Shown one piece after another: positions 10,322 to 21,295 of a stretch of 64,000 bases of DNA; within the stretch, counting starts at the first letter, position 1, and each line of letters begins with the position of its first letter. The notes under the pieces were generated by a model that had not been told where the DNA came from, did no database searches, and was given only the letters and a program-made list of their open reading frames with translations. The stretch lies in contig NZ_JAFG01000004.1 of NCBI RefSeq assembly GCF_000519305.1, positions 434,001 to 498,000 on the forward strand, written 5' to 3'. The DNA is from Mesorhizobium ciceri WSM4083 (GTDB taxonomy: Bacteria; Pseudomonadota; Alphaproteobacteria; Rhizobiales; Rhizobiaceae). The translations under genes were made by a program, and so were the position numbers.

Positions 10322-10416
10322 CCCCGTCGCGGTCCCTGGCCGCGGCGGAAATATCCGATGCGCACATGACCCACGGGACCCGCATCGGCGGTCGGCCGTT
10401 TTTTCATGTCGGTCAT
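10312..10416 (-). CDS. Possible 34-residue small ORF
   Basis: A short ORF starts at ATG 10416 directly after a near-perfect GGGAGGAG ribosome site and runs to a TAG at 10312-10314, overlapping the 3' end of the DeoR gene on the other strand. The product is basic and rich in Gly, Arg and Pro, with no recognised domain or membrane segment. The initiation region closely resembles that of the sugar binding-protein gene at 6297, so it may be a leftover start from a lost gene rather than a functional small protein. Confidence 0.3.
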   Translation of the reverse strand: MTDMKKRPTADAGPVGHVRIGYFRRGQGPRRGQA

Positions 10417-10454
10417 TTTCTCCTCCCAGGACTGGCAGCCTCCCGATATCGCGC

Positions 10455-10509
10455 CAGCATTTTCGCATGTTGTATAAAAATTTTACGCGCGTCAATATTT
10501 AAAATGCTG
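10455..10509. repeat. Inverted repeat flanking AT-rich promoter region
   Basis: Arms CAGCATTTT (10455-10463) and AAAATGCTG (10501-10509) are perfect 9-bp inverted copies separated by 37 bases. The spacer is AT-rich, unlike its surroundings, and contains the palindrome ACGCGCGT. It lies about 80 bases upstream of the Gfo/Idh/MocA gene, so it probably marks that promoter or a regulator site. The regulator is not known; the LacI protein at 12695-13729 is one candidate. Confidence 0.4.
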
Positions 10510-10588
10510 TATTGCCCTTTGCGAAGGCGATCCGTTACCTCTGGGCGGATCCGGCAGACGATGACTGCGTTGGGAGGTACGATCGAAA

Positions 10589-11737
10589 ATGCACGGGATA
10601 TCAACGACCAAACTCGGAATTGGCGTCATCGGATGCGGCAATATCTCGATGACCTATCTGCGCAATGCCGCCCTCTTCAGCGGCATCGAGTTGCGCGCCT
10701 GCGCCGATATTTCGACCGACATGGCGGCAGTGCGGGCGAAGGAATATGGCATACGGGCACTCGGCGTCGATGCACTGCTGGCTGACCCCGAGATCGATCT
10801 TGTCCTCAACCTGACCATTCCGGCGGCGCATTTCGACATTTCGTTTTCAGCCCTTTCGGCCGGCAAGCACGTCTTCACCGAAAAGCCGCTCGCCACCTCG
10901 GCCGCCGATGGACGGCGGCTGGTCGACGAGGCGCGGTCGCGCGGCCTGCTGCTCGGCTCGGCGCCCGACACCTTCCTCGGTGCAGCCGGGCGCCGCGCCC
11001 GCCGGCTGATGGATAACGGCGCCATCGGCCGCCCGGTCACCGGCACCGCCTTCATGATGGGCCGCGGCATGGAGCACTGGCATCCCAACCCGCAATTCTA
11101 CTACCAGCCGGGTGGCGGCCCGGTGTTCGACATGGGCCCCTACTATCTGACCATGCTGGTCAATCTGCTCGGCCCGGTCGAACGCGTCATGGCGATGGCG
11201 ACGCGCGGCCAGGAGGAGCGGCTGATCACTGCCGAAGGGCCATTCAAGAACACCACATTCAAGGTCGGCACGCCGACCAACGTGCTGTCGCTGCTCGAGT
11301 TCCGCTCCGGCGCCACCGTCACCTTTGGCGCCTCGTGGGATGTCTTTCGCCACTCCAACCACCCGATCGAACTGCACGGCACGGAGGGCTCGCTGCGGCT
11401 GCCTGACCCCGATACGTTCGGCGGCACCGTGTCGCTGTCCGAACGCGGCACTGAGTGGAAGGATTTCGCCAGCGAAGGCGACCTTTACGGTGCCCGCAAC
11501 TGGCCTTATGCCGCGCCCGACCGCGCCAATTACCGCATGCTCGGCGTCGCCGATCTGGTGCGCTCGCTTCAGACCGACAACGCGCCCCGTGCCTCCGGCA
11601 GCCTTGCCCTGCATGTGCTTGAGATCATGGAGGCGATCCTGCGCTCCGGTGAAACACAGGCCTCGGTCGCCATCGCGGGCGATGTCGTCCAGCCGGCCCT
11701 GTTGACCGAGGACGAGGCGAGCAGCCTGCTGGCCTGA
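10589..11737 (+). CDS. Gfo/Idh/MocA-family oxidoreductase
   Basis: The 382-residue NAD(P)-dependent dehydrogenase has a Rossmann motif (GVIGCGNIS, about residues 12-20) and the family EKPLA motif near residue 98, followed by a C-terminal substrate domain containing GGGPVFDMGPYY. Members act on sugars, inositols or glycosides. GGGAGG lies 12 bases upstream of the ATG. The HSL-type esterase follows 4 bases downstream, so the two form a small operon, possibly ester or lactone cleavage plus oxidation of a sugar derivative. The substrate is not determinable. Confidence 0.87.
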   Translation: MHGISTTKLGIGVIGCGNISMTYLRNAALFSGIELRACADISTDMAAVRAKEYGIRALGVDALLADPEIDLVLNLTIPAAHFDISFSALSAGKHVFTEKPLATSAADGRRLVDEARSRGLLLGSAPDTFLGAAGRRARRLMDNGAIGRPVTGTAFMMGRGMEHWHPNPQFYYQPGGGPVFDMGPYYLTMLVNLLGPVERVMAMATRGQEERLITAEGPFKNTTFKVGTPTNVLSLLEFRSGATVTFGASWDVFRHSNHPIELHGTEGSLRLPDPDTFGGTVSLSERGTEWKDFASEGDLYGARNWPYAAPDRANYRMLGVADLVRSLQTDNAPRASGSLALHVLEIMEAILRSGETQASVAIAGDVVQPALLTEDEASSLLA

Positions 11738-11741
11738 GGAT

Positions 11742-12707
11742 ATGACAATGACACTCGATCCGGATGCGCTGCGCGTCCTCGAAATTGGTCGTGCAGCCGG
11801 CGGCGAGCCGTTCGAGACCGGCAGCGTGGCGGTGGCGCGAATTGCCTACAACGCCTCGTTCCCGACACTGCAGGGGGAGCACGAGCCGGTCGCAACGACC
11901 TTGGAGCAGCAGATCGACGGGCCGAACGGGCCTATTGCGCTTCGCGTCCATCGCGGCATCGACGCACCGCAAAGCGGGGCGCCGGCGCTGCTCTACCTGC
12001 ATGGCGGCGGCTGGGTCATCGGCAATCTCGATTCCCATGACGAGATCTGCCGCCTGATGGCCAATCTCGGCAACGCCGTCATTGTCTGCCCCGATTACCG
12101 CCTGGCGCCGGAACACAAATTTCCCGCCGGGTTAGAGGATTGCCTGGCGACACTGTGCTTCATGGCGGAGAATACCACCGATCTCGGCATCGACATCAGA
12201 CGCATCGGCGTTGCCGGCGACAGCGCCGGCGGCAATCTTGCCGCCGTACTGGCGCTGCTCGCCCGCGAAGGGCTTGCGCCTCCGCTTGCGGCGCAGCTCC
12301 TGATCTATCCCAACACCGACGCGCGGCAAACATCGGATAGCTACCGGCGTTTCGGCGACGGATTCGGGCTCACCGCAACGACCATGGCATGGTTCCGCGA
12401 CCACTATGTGCGAACGCCAGACGACATCGCGAACTGGCGCGTCTCGCCGTTGCTGGCGCCTGATCTCACCGGCGCCGCGCCGGCATATGTCGCGCTTGCC
12501 GGCTGCGACATCCTTGCCGACGAAGGGACAGCCTATGCAGCGCGCCTGCAAGCCGCGGGCGTGCCAGTGATCCTGCGGCAATGGCCGGGCCAGATCCATG
12601 GCTTCGTCTCGATGGGACGCCATATTCCCGCTGCCCGGCAAGCGGTGGCCGAGGCGGTGGCTGCCTGGCGCCACTTCGAGAAAGTCGCTGACGTTCAGGC
12701 CGACTGA
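11742..12707 (+). CDS. Alpha/beta hydrolase, HSL-type esterase
   Basis: The 321-residue hydrolase belongs to the hormone-sensitive-lipase (bacterial family IV) group. It has the oxyanion motif HGGGW, the nucleophile elbow GDSAGG and a late His in GQIHGF; the acid should be the Asp in AGCDILADEG. No signal peptide is present, so it should act in the cytoplasm. It is co-transcribed with the preceding Gfo/Idh/MocA gene. Its last 13 bases overlap the convergent LacI gene end. It could cleave acylated sugars or lactones. Confidence 0.87.
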   Translation: MTMTLDPDALRVLEIGRAAGGEPFETGSVAVARIAYNASFPTLQGEHEPVATTLEQQIDGPNGPIALRVHRGIDAPQSGAPALLYLHGGGWVIGNLDSHDEICRLMANLGNAVIVCPDYRLAPEHKFPAGLEDCLATLCFMAENTTDLGIDIRRIGVAGDSAGGNLAAVLALLAREGLAPPLAAQLLIYPNTDARQTSDSYRRFGDGFGLTATTMAWFRDHYVRTPDDIANWRVSPLLAPDLTGAAPAYVALAGCDILADEGTAYAARLQAAGVPVILRQWPGQIHGFVSMGRHIPAARQAVAEAVAAWRHFEKVADVQAD

Positions 12708-13729
12708 CGCATCACCAGGGTGGCACCAAGCTTGACCGTGCGCGCCATGCCCTGCTTCGGCGGATCGGCCTCGTCCAGCAAGGCCAGCAGGATCTCGACG
12801 CTGCGGCCGGCCATGGCGGTGAAATCCTGCGCCATGGTGGTCAGCGCCGGACAGGTGTAGCGGCTCAGCGGATGATCGTCATGCGCGGCAACGCGCAGAT
12901 CGCAATCGGGCCTGCGGCCGACCTTCAGGCCGCGCGAGTACGCGGCCGCCATCACGCCAAAGGCGAGACGATCATTGGCGCACAGGATGGTGCGGCCGGG
13001 CAAGGTGCCGGCCTCCAGCATTTTTTCCGTCTGCTCGTAGCCGATGCGTTCGAAGTCCCAGGTGTAATCGCGCGCGGCCTCGATGACGACCGGCTTGAAC
13101 CCGGCGGTCTCCATCGCAATGATGTAGCTCTCCTGGCGTTCGCCGGAGTTGTGGTTGACATGCGGAATGTCGAGATAGGCAGGCGGCTCGCCCGAGCGGC
13201 AGAGATAGTCGACGATGGTCGACACGCTCTGCCTGTTGTCGTTGCCGACGAACGGCGTGTCGCCCTCGATATAGGTGTCGAAATAGACGATCGGAATGTC
13301 CTGCCCGAGCTTGTCGAAGACGCTGCGGTCGGAGGCCAGGCCAAGCGGCGCGATGATCGCGCCGGCGACCTTCAGTGACAGCAGCGTCCTGACCGACTCC
13401 GCTTCCAGCTTTGGCGAGCCATGCGACGAGATGACGATCGGCCAGTAGCCCTCGTCGCGGCAGCGAAATTCGATGCGGCTGACCATCTCGGCGTAGAACG
13501 GATCGGTGATCGTCGGCACGACGATGCCGATGTTGCGGGTGCGCTTGCGGTTGAGATTGCGGGCGAAAAGGTTCGGCTGATAGTCCGAGGAACGCAGGGC
13601 GGCTTCGATGCGCGCCCGCGTCGCCGGTTTCACGCTCGCCGGATCGTCGAAATATTTGGACAGCGTCGGCCGCGACACGCCACATGCCTGGGCGAAGTCG
13701 TCCATCGTGCGGTGTGTCTTCTCCGCCAT
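12695..13729 (-). CDS. LacI-family transcriptional regulator
   Basis: The 344-residue repressor has an N-terminal LacI helix-turn-helix (residues 8-30, FAQACGVSRPTLSKYF) and hinge, then a periplasmic-binding-protein-like effector domain (NIGIVVPTITDPFYAEMV onward). It is convergent with the Gfo/Idh/MocA-esterase operon and most likely controls it and itself. The effector is probably a sugar or derivative. A perfect hyphenated palindrome about 80 bases upstream of the start is a candidate operator. Confidence 0.9.
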   Translation of the reverse strand: MAEKTHRTMDDFAQACGVSRPTLSKYFDDPASVKPATRARIEAALRSSDYQPNLFARNLNRKRTRNIGIVVPTITDPFYAEMVSRIEFRCRDEGYWPIVISSHGSPKLEAESVRTLLSLKVAGAIIAPLGLASDRSVFDKLGQDIPIVYFDTYIEGDTPFVGNDNRQSVSTIVDYLCRSGEPPAYLDIPHVNHNSGERQESYIIAMETAGFKPVVIEAARDYTWDFERIGYEQTEKMLEAGTLPGRTILCANDRLAFGVMAAAYSRGLKVGRRPDCDLRVAAHDDHPLSRYTCPALTTMAQDFTAMAGRSVEILLALLDEADPPKQGMARTVKLGATLVMRQSA

Positions 13730-14149
13730 CGATATATTCCAGATCCCCTGCCAACGATCGGCCCGCCGCCAGTCATGCGGCCGTTGACCGGATGCGACAA
13801 TGCTCGACTGAACTTATTCAGTCAATTTTCACAGTTTCCAATAGAACGCAAAAAATATTCCATGCGTCAAATTATTTATTAACGCTTCAAAACTGACAGC
13901 GTCATGGAAAAAACCGACGCAGCTCGCCATTTTCCCGCCAACGCCTTCGGACGGCGCTGTTTCCTCGACTTCATCGTCAGTTCGACGACCAAAGGACAGG
14001 CTGCAGAAGCTTGCCGCTCAGCCCTCGGCTACGGGCGTGCTTGCCAAATGTCGCCATGCCGCCCATACACGGGCTTGGAAATCGCCCCACCCGTTCGCCC
14101 CCACCTGCCAGGGATACCGTCCAATGTCCGTGACGCCGTGGTCAAAGCC
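13730..14149. other. 420-base intergenic region, lacI to rsgA
   Basis: No convincing gene was found here. The first 170 bases are AT-rich and hold the lacI promoter side, including a palindrome at 13806-13823. The later part stays open in the rsgA frame back to an ATG at 13904, but those 82 residues are Cys- and Arg-rich, lack a known domain, and would make RsgA unusually long. I treat them as untranslated leader. Confidence 0.5.
13806..13823. promoter_or_regulatory. Palindrome upstream of lacI-type gene
   Basis: GACTGAA and TTCAGTC form a perfect 7-bp inverted repeat around a 4-base CTTA centre, 77-94 bases upstream of the LacI-family start. Size and position suit a repressor operator, but the centre lacks the CpG typical of most LacI-family sites, so the binding protein is uncertain. 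Confidence 0.4.
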
Positions 14150-15175
14150 GTGACGGATCACTCCACGCCATCGCTTGCCAGCCTGGGCTGGACCGAATTT
14201 TTCGGCGACCAGCTCGAGCCCGGCGAAGCCAATCTTGTCCCGACGCGGATCGCCACCGTCCACCGCGATCGCCTGACCGGCCTGTCCCAGGCAGGGCCAG
14301 TCGATCTGACGCTGCCGGCGCAGGCGAACACCGGTGACTATGCCGTCGGCGATTGGGTGCTGGTCGTTGGCCATGAGCACCTTGTGCAGCGCCGCCTGTC
14401 CCGCAAGACGGTGCTGGAGCGCCGCACCCAAGGCGGCAGGGTGCCGCAGCTTGCCGCGGCCAATGTCGACACGCTGTTCATCGTCACCTCGTGCAATGCC
14501 GACTTCAATCCCGCCAGGCTCGAGCGCTATCTGGCGCTGGCCAATGAAGCCGGAACGACGCCGGTGATCCTGCTGACCAAGGCCGATACCGCTGAAGACG
14601 CCGAGACATATGCAAGGCAGGCTGCGGCGTTGCAGCGTGGATTGCCGGTCGTGATGCTGAACCCCCGCACATCGGATTCGGCAACCGTCCTGGCTGCCTG
14701 GTGCGGTGTCGGCCAGACGGTGGCGCTGATCGGCTCCTCCGGCGTCGGCAAATCGACGCTGGTCAACACGCTGGCCGGATCGGCGCAGCAATCGCCGCAA
14801 CAGACCGGGGGCATTCGCGAGCACGATTCCAAGGGACGCCACACCACCACGTCGCGATCGCTGCACGCCATTGCCGGCGGCGGCTGGGTGATCGACACGC
14901 CGGGCATGCGGACGCTGCAGGTCAGCGACGTCGGCCATGGCATCGACACGCTGTTTGCCGAAATCACCGAGCTCGCGCCGCTGTGCAAGTTTCGCGACTG
15001 CACGCATGTGCATGAGCCGGGCTGCGCGGTGCAGGCAGCCTTGAAGGCCGGCACGCTCGATCCCGAGCGCCTTGCCCGCTGGCGAAAACTGTCCGACGAA
15101 AACCAGAACAACACGCCGGTTCAGAGCGGCCCTCGCGGCGCCAAGTCACCCGGCGGTCGCGGCAAGAGGCGTTGA
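14150..15175 (+). CDS. rsgA: Ribosome small-subunit-dependent GTPase A
   Basis: This is the circularly permuted GTPase RsgA (YjeQ), which acts late in 30S subunit maturation. An OB-fold region is followed by the permuted G motifs: G4 LLTKAD, G1 GSSGVGKST, a G2 region ending in TTTSR, and G3 DTPGMR. The C-terminal zinc finger is CKFRDCTHVHEPGC. I chose the GTG at 14150, giving 341 residues, the usual length. GTG 14138 is an alternative. The ATG at 13904 would add 82 unrelated residues. It appears to be transcribed alone. Confidence 0.9.
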   Translation: MTDHSTPSLASLGWTEFFGDQLEPGEANLVPTRIATVHRDRLTGLSQAGPVDLTLPAQANTGDYAVGDWVLVVGHEHLVQRRLSRKTVLERRTQGGRVPQLAAANVDTLFIVTSCNADFNPARLERYLALANEAGTTPVILLTKADTAEDAETYARQAAALQRGLPVVMLNPRTSDSATVLAAWCGVGQTVALIGSSGVGKSTLVNTLAGSAQQSPQQTGGIREHDSKGRHTTTSRSLHAIAGGGWVIDTPGMRTLQVSDVGHGIDTLFAEITELAPLCKFRDCTHVHEPGCAVQAALKAGTLDPERLARWRKLSDENQNNTPVQSGPRGAKSPGGRGKRR

Positions 15176-15201
15176 ACGGCCGAGGCTGAACTGGCTTCAG
15201 A

Positions 15202-15741
15202 CTAGAGCCGCGCCGTGCCGAAAACGCGATCCCAGAACGCCGACGTCACACCGAAATTGGCCGTTTCCTCGATGTGGTGATGCACCGCATGACGGCGCTT
15301 GAGGGTGTAGAGGTAGCTCGGATGTGCGGGATGCCAGTGATGGATCATGTGGTGGATGCTAATGTACCAGAGATATCCCAGCATCAACCCGCAGCTCACC
15401 GCGCTCGCGGTGGCGAAATCCGAGATCATCCATACCGGCAGGAACGCGACCAGTGCATGCACCCCGAGGCTGAGCCAGGTCGGCGTGCCCACCGAACTGC
15501 GTTCCTCGACATGGTGACGGTCGTGCAGGTCCTTGATGTAGGGAATATGGTGAAGAACGAACCTGTGCAGCACATACTCGATCAGCGTCCAGAGGCCGAG
15601 ACAGGCGAGGACAGTGCCTATCCAGCCTGGCGCACTCTCTTCGCCGGCCTCGAGCAGCCCGGCCACTGCCAGCACGGCGATCACCAGCGGATACACCACG
15701 AAGTCGCTGTAGTAGCCAATAAGACCGAGTTGCATCGTCAC
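15202..15741 (-). CDS. Fatty acid hydroxylase/sterol desaturase family protein
   Basis: The 179-residue integral membrane protein carries the histidine boxes of the di-iron hydroxylase superfamily: HRFVLHH, HDRHH, HHMIHHWHP and HAVHHH. At least three hydrophobic segments are present near residues 12-30, 40-60 and 90-130. Such enzymes hydroxylate or desaturate lipid chains at the inner membrane using oxygen. It is convergent with rsgA and divergent from the Nudix gene. The lipid substrate is unknown. Confidence 0.85.
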   Translation of the reverse strand: MTMQLGLIGYYSDFVVYPLVIAVLAVAGLLEAGEESAPGWIGTVLACLGLWTLIEYVLHRFVLHHIPYIKDLHDRHHVEERSSVGTPTWLSLGVHALVAFLPVWMISDFATASAVSCGLMLGYLWYISIHHMIHHWHPAHPSYLYTLKRRHAVHHHIEETANFGVTSAFWDRVFGTARL

Positions 15742-15908
15742 CTAGCCTTCGAGCCGCCAAATAAGCGATGGTATCAGATTGCCGGACTCGCGGGTGAGGT
15801 GCAATGCAGACGTGCCTGACATAGCGTCGCAATCCCCTGGTGCAAGGTTCGCGTCAACGATTCAAGGACCATCGGCAGGCTGCCGGCTTCGCAAATGGAC
15901 GTACAAAA

Positions 15909-16379
15909 ATGGCAAAACGCAGTGCGGGATTGCTGATCTATCGCCGCAGCCACGACGATCTCAGGGTGTTGCTGGTCCACCCGGGTGGACCGTTCTGGGC
16001 GAAGAAGGACGATGGTGCCTGGTCGATACCGAAGGGCCTCGTCGGCGAGGACGAGGATGAGTTGACGGCAGCGCAACGCGAGACCGAGGAAGAGCTCGGC
16101 GTCAGGGTCGACGGCACCTTCGCGCGGCTTGGCGACTACAGGCAACCGGGCGGCAAGATCGTCTCGGCCTGGTCTGTCGAGGCGACCATCGACATCGACG
16201 TGGCCGTCATCAAGAGCAACAGCTTCACCATGGAATGGCCGCCAAGGTCGGGATCCCTGAAGGAATTCCCGGAAGTCGACCGAGCCGGCTGGTTCACCTT
16301 GCCCGAGGCCGAGGTGAAAATCCTCAAGGGGCAGCGCCCGATGCTTTTGGATTTTGCCAGGCAACAAGGCGCCGGATGA
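15909..16379 (+). CDS. Nudix hydrolase
   Basis: The 156-residue protein contains a complete Nudix box, G-x5-E-x7-RET-E-EE-x-GV, at about residues 43-65. The WSIPKG element just before it and the WPP-containing insert near residue 110 resemble the diadenosine-polyphosphate or NTP-cleaving Nudix group found in rhizobia. I took the ATG at 15909 because MAKRSAGLLIYR is the natural family start; an upstream frame to 15840 has no support. It is convergent with pobA. Confidence 0.85.
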   Translation: MAKRSAGLLIYRRSHDDLRVLLVHPGGPFWAKKDDGAWSIPKGLVGEDEDELTAAQRETEEELGVRVDGTFARLGDYRQPGGKIVSAWSVEATIDIDVAVIKSNSFTMEWPPRSGSLKEFPEVDRAGWFTLPEAEVKILKGQRPMLLDFARQQGAG

Positions 16380-16389
16380 TCCGCAGCCC

Positions 16390-18614
<2,225 letters not shown>

Positions 18615-18633
18615 GTCCTGCTCCTCCTCATCG

Positions 18634-19248
18634 TCAGCTGTCGAAGAAGACCGTTTCCTTCTCCCCCTGGAGATGGACGTCGAAGACGTAGGTGTCGCCC
18701 TGGCGCTCGGCGATCAGCGTCGGCACGCGAACGCGATGCTCGATGCGTGCCAGGATTGGATCTTCAGCATTGGCCTTTTCCTCATCGGAAAAATACAGCC
18801 TAGTGTGCAGGCCGAGATTGATGCCGCGGGCGACGATCCACAGCGTGATATGCGGCGCCATCAGGCTTCCATCCCTGAACGGAACGCGACCTGGTTTGAT
18901 CGTCTCGAACGCGCACAGGCCGGTTTCCATGTCGGTCGCGCAACGGCCCCAGCCGAAAAAGTTCGGATCGGCGGTGCCGCGCAATTCGGCCGGCGAATTG
19001 TAGAGCCCGTCCGCATCCGCCTGCCAGATCTCGATCAGCGCATCCTTGAGCGGCGTGCCGGTGCCGTCGAGCACCCGGATGCGCAGGCCAATGCGTTCGC
19101 CCCTGGTCTTGTCGTTGACCATGGTCGCGCCGAGATCACTGGGATAGACGCCACCGATGCCGCAGAAATTGGGTGTCAGCCCGATATGGACGTAGGGTCC
19201 GGCGGTCTGCGAAGGGCTTTCCCTGAGCCGGCCGAGCGACTGGGCCAT
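18634..19248 (-). CDS. pcaG: Protocatechuate 3,4-dioxygenase alpha subunit
   Basis: PcaG is the alpha chain of the intradiol dioxygenase that opens protocatechuate to 3-carboxy-cis,cis-muconate. The start at 19248 gives 204 residues, the family length, beginning MAQSLGRLRESPSQTAGPYV; the ATG overlaps the pcaH stop (TGATG). The frame stays open upstream to 19413 but only as a shadow of pcaH. The intradiol fold is visible in IRVLDGTGTPLKDALIEIWQ and ADPNFFGWGR. The iron ligands are supplied by the beta chain. Confidence 0.95.
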   Translation of the reverse strand: MAQSLGRLRESPSQTAGPYVHIGLTPNFCGIGGVYPSDLGATMVNDKTRGERIGLRIRVLDGTGTPLKDALIEIWQADADGLYNSPAELRGTADPNFFGWGRCATDMETGLCAFETIKPGRVPFRDGSLMAPHITLWIVARGINLGLHTRLYFSDEEKANAEDPILARIEHRVRVPTLIAERQGDTYVFDVHLQGEKETVFFDS

Positions 19249-20003
19249 CAATTGCCCTCCGGCCTGTTTTCGAACAGCGACGCGCGGCGCCCGCGCAGCA
19301 CGATGTCGAACTTGTAGGCGCGCGCGTCGAAGGGGATCGTCGCCTGCATGTCGAGTGTGGCGATCAGCGTTTCGATGGCCGCCTTGTCGGGGATGCCGCG
19401 CACGATCGGGCATTGCCAGATCAACGGGTCGCCCTCGAAATACATCTGTGTGATCAGCCGCTGCGCGAAACCCTGGCCGAAGACCGAGAAATGGATGTGC
19501 GAAGGACGCCAGTCGTTCGGCCCGTTCGGCCAGGGATAGGGACCGGGCTTGACGGTACGAAACGCATAGAAGCCATCTTCGCCTGATATAGCGCGGCCGC
19601 AGCCGCCAAAATTCGGGTCGAGCGGCGCCAGATAGCCGTCCTTCTTGTGGCGGTAGCGACCGCCGGCATTGGCCTGCCAGAATTCGAGCAGCGCGCCGGG
19701 CACGCCAACGCCGCGTTCGTCGAGCACCCGCCCATAGACGATGATGCGCTCGCCGAGCGCGCTCTCGCCGGGCCTGGCGAAATTGTGGATCAGGTCGGCG
19801 TCGAGTTCGCGGAGCATGGCGTGACCGAAGACCGGGCCTGCAATCTCCGACAGCGTGTTGTCGAACGACAACGGCGCCTTCTGCGGCGAACGCAGCACGG
19901 AGGTCTTGTAATTCGGCGTCAGAACAGGCGGATGCCAGGTCCGATCGCGCTGGAAGAAGGCGCCGGTCTCGGGCCTCCGGTTCGAGCCGGACTCAGCAGG
20001 CAT
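19248..20003 (-). CDS. pcaH: Protocatechuate 3,4-dioxygenase beta subunit
   Basis: PcaH is the catalytic chain of protocatechuate 3,4-dioxygenase. The Fe(III) ligands expected for the family are visible: Tyr in GGRYRHK, Tyr in PGPYPWPNG, and two His in SHIHFS. The intradiol element GRVLDERGVGVPGALLEFWQ precedes them. The 251-residue length is normal. It overlaps pcaC by 11 bases upstream and pcaG by one base downstream, as expected for subunits made in equal amounts. Confidence 0.95.
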   Translation of the reverse strand: MPAESGSNRRPETGAFFQRDRTWHPPVLTPNYKTSVLRSPQKAPLSFDNTLSEIAGPVFGHAMLRELDADLIHNFARPGESALGERIIVYGRVLDERGVGVPGALLEFWQANAGGRYRHKKDGYLAPLDPNFGGCGRAISGEDGFYAFRTVKPGPYPWPNGPNDWRPSHIHFSVFGQGFAQRLITQMYFEGDPLIWQCPIVRGIPDKAAIETLIATLDMQATIPFDARAYKFDIVLRGRRASLFENRPEGN

Positions 20004-20400
20004 TCTGGCTTCCGTCCATTTCCGAAAACACGTCTTTGGCTATTCTGAAGGCACGGTTGGCGGCCGGCACGCCGGCATAGATGGCGACATGCAGGAACGC
20101 CTCGCAGATATCGTCGCGCGAGGCACCGGTCTTGACGGTGGCGCGCACATGCATGGCAACCTCCTCATCATGGCCGAGTGCGGCCAGCAGCGCCAGCGTG
20201 ACGATCGAACGCTCACGCTTGGTGAAGCCCGGCCGCGCCCACACCGTTCCCCAGGCCGCCTCGGTGATCAGCTCCTGGAAAGGCTGGTCGAAATCGGTGG
20301 CGGCGATTTCAACCCGGTCGACATGACGATCGCCGAGCACTGAGCGCCGCACCGCGAGGCCGGTGCGATATCTGGCTGCGTTGCCGGGGACCTCATCCAT
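19993..20400 (-). CDS. pcaC: 4-carboxymuconolactone decarboxylase
   Basis: PcaC decarboxylates 4-carboxymuconolactone to 3-oxoadipate enol-lactone. The 135-residue protein is of the AhpD-like CMD family, with EAAWGTVWARPGFTKRERS and the helical segment HVRATVKTGASRDDICEAFLHVAIYAGVPA split over its C-terminal half. It overlaps both pcaD upstream and pcaH downstream, matching the rhizobial pcaDCHGB order. Confidence 0.94.
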   Translation of the reverse strand: MDEVPGNAARYRTGLAVRRSVLGDRHVDRVEIAATDFDQPFQELITEAAWGTVWARPGFTKRERSIVTLALLAALGHDEEVAMHVRATVKTGASRDDICEAFLHVAIYAGVPAANRAFRIAKDVFSEMDGSQNAC

Positions 20401-21202
20401 GGGTTTCTGCTCCAGGGGTAAGCGATGCGATAAAACCGCGGATCAGGGCGGTGAGCGCTTCAGGCTGTTCGACGCAAGGAATGTGCCCGGCGTCGCGAAT
20501 GATTTCGAAGCGCGCGCCGGGTATCAGGTCGGCCAGCGAGCGGACAAGATCGGGAGGCGTCGAGCCATCCTGGTCACCGGCAACGCAGAGCGTCGGCACC
20601 GCGATGTGGCGTGCAGCATCGGTGAAATCCGCGTCGCGAACGGCCGCGCAAGTGCCGATGTAACCGGCGAGCGCTTGCCTCGTCATCATGTTCCAATAGC
20701 CGTCGAGCTCGGCCACACGCGCCGCGTGGAAGGCGGGGGTGAACCACACTTTGAGCACGCCATCGGCAATCGCCTGGATGCCCTTGCTTTCGACCGCCGC
20801 TATGCGTGTGTTCCAGCTGTCCGTCGTGCCGATCTTGTGCGCCGTGTCGCAAAGGATCAGGCCTTCGACGATTTCAGGTCGCCTGGCATAGAGCCCCTGC
20901 GCGATCATGCCGCCGACCGACAGGCCGCACAGCACGACCTTGCTCAACCCGAAATGATCGATGAGGCCTGAGAGATCATCGACATGATCATCGATCGACC
21001 TGATGTCGCCGATATCGGACAGCCCGTGACCCCGTTTGTCGTAGACCAGCAGCGGCATTTCACCATCGAGCGCCAAGACAATTTCGTCCCAGATCCGGAA
21101 GTCGGTACCGAGTGAATTGATGAATATGATGGGGCGCGCATTGCCGGCCGCCTTGATGTGGCGATGGTGCAGCGTGATGCCGCCGATGGTGAGGAATGGC
21201 AC
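20393..21202 (-). CDS. pcaD: 3-oxoadipate enol-lactonase
   Basis: PcaD hydrolyses 3-oxoadipate enol-lactone to 3-oxoadipate. The alpha/beta hydrolase has an oxyanion loop at INSLGTD, the nucleophile elbow GLSVGG, and a late His in AGHIPCVEQ. I prefer the GTG at 21202 (269 residues) because a GGAGGA site sits 8 bases upstream; the ATG at 21226 would include that site in the coding region. It is the first gene of the pca operon, facing pcaQ across a probable PcaQ box. Confidence 0.92.
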   Translation of the reverse strand: MPFLTIGGITLHHRHIKAAGNARPIIFINSLGTDFRIWDEIVLALDGEMPLLVYDKRGHGLSDIGDIRSIDDHVDDLSGLIDHFGLSKVVLCGLSVGGMIAQGLYARRPEIVEGLILCDTAHKIGTTDSWNTRIAAVESKGIQAIADGVLKVWFTPAFHAARVAELDGYWNMMTRQALAGYIGTCAAVRDADFTDAARHIAVPTLCVAGDQDGSTPPDLVRSLADLIPGARFEIIRDAGHIPCVEQPEALTALIRGFIASLTPGAETHG

Positions 21203-21272
21203 GGTTTCGGTCCTCCGCCTCCACATTGCACAAGGCGTTTGGTTCAGTAAAATGATATTTTGCGCCGTTTCA

Positions 21273-21288
21273 TTAACTCAGGGGTTAT
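21273..21288. promoter_or_regulatory. Probable PcaQ-binding site
   Basis: Read on the minus strand, this is ATAACC-N4-AGTTAA, a hyphenated dyad one base away from the ATAACC-N4-GGTTAA motif that I recall for PcaQ in Sinorhizobium meliloti. It lies in the 93-base pcaD-pcaQ gap, 71 bases from the pcaD start and 8 bases from the pcaQ ATG, so binding would allow activation of pcaD and autocontrol of pcaQ. Confidence 0.7.
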
Positions 21289-21295
21289 CAAATCC

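Noticed and set aside
13904..14149. N-terminal extension of RsgA
   Set aside because: The 82 extra residues show no OB-fold or known domain and RsgA is normally about 340-350 residues.
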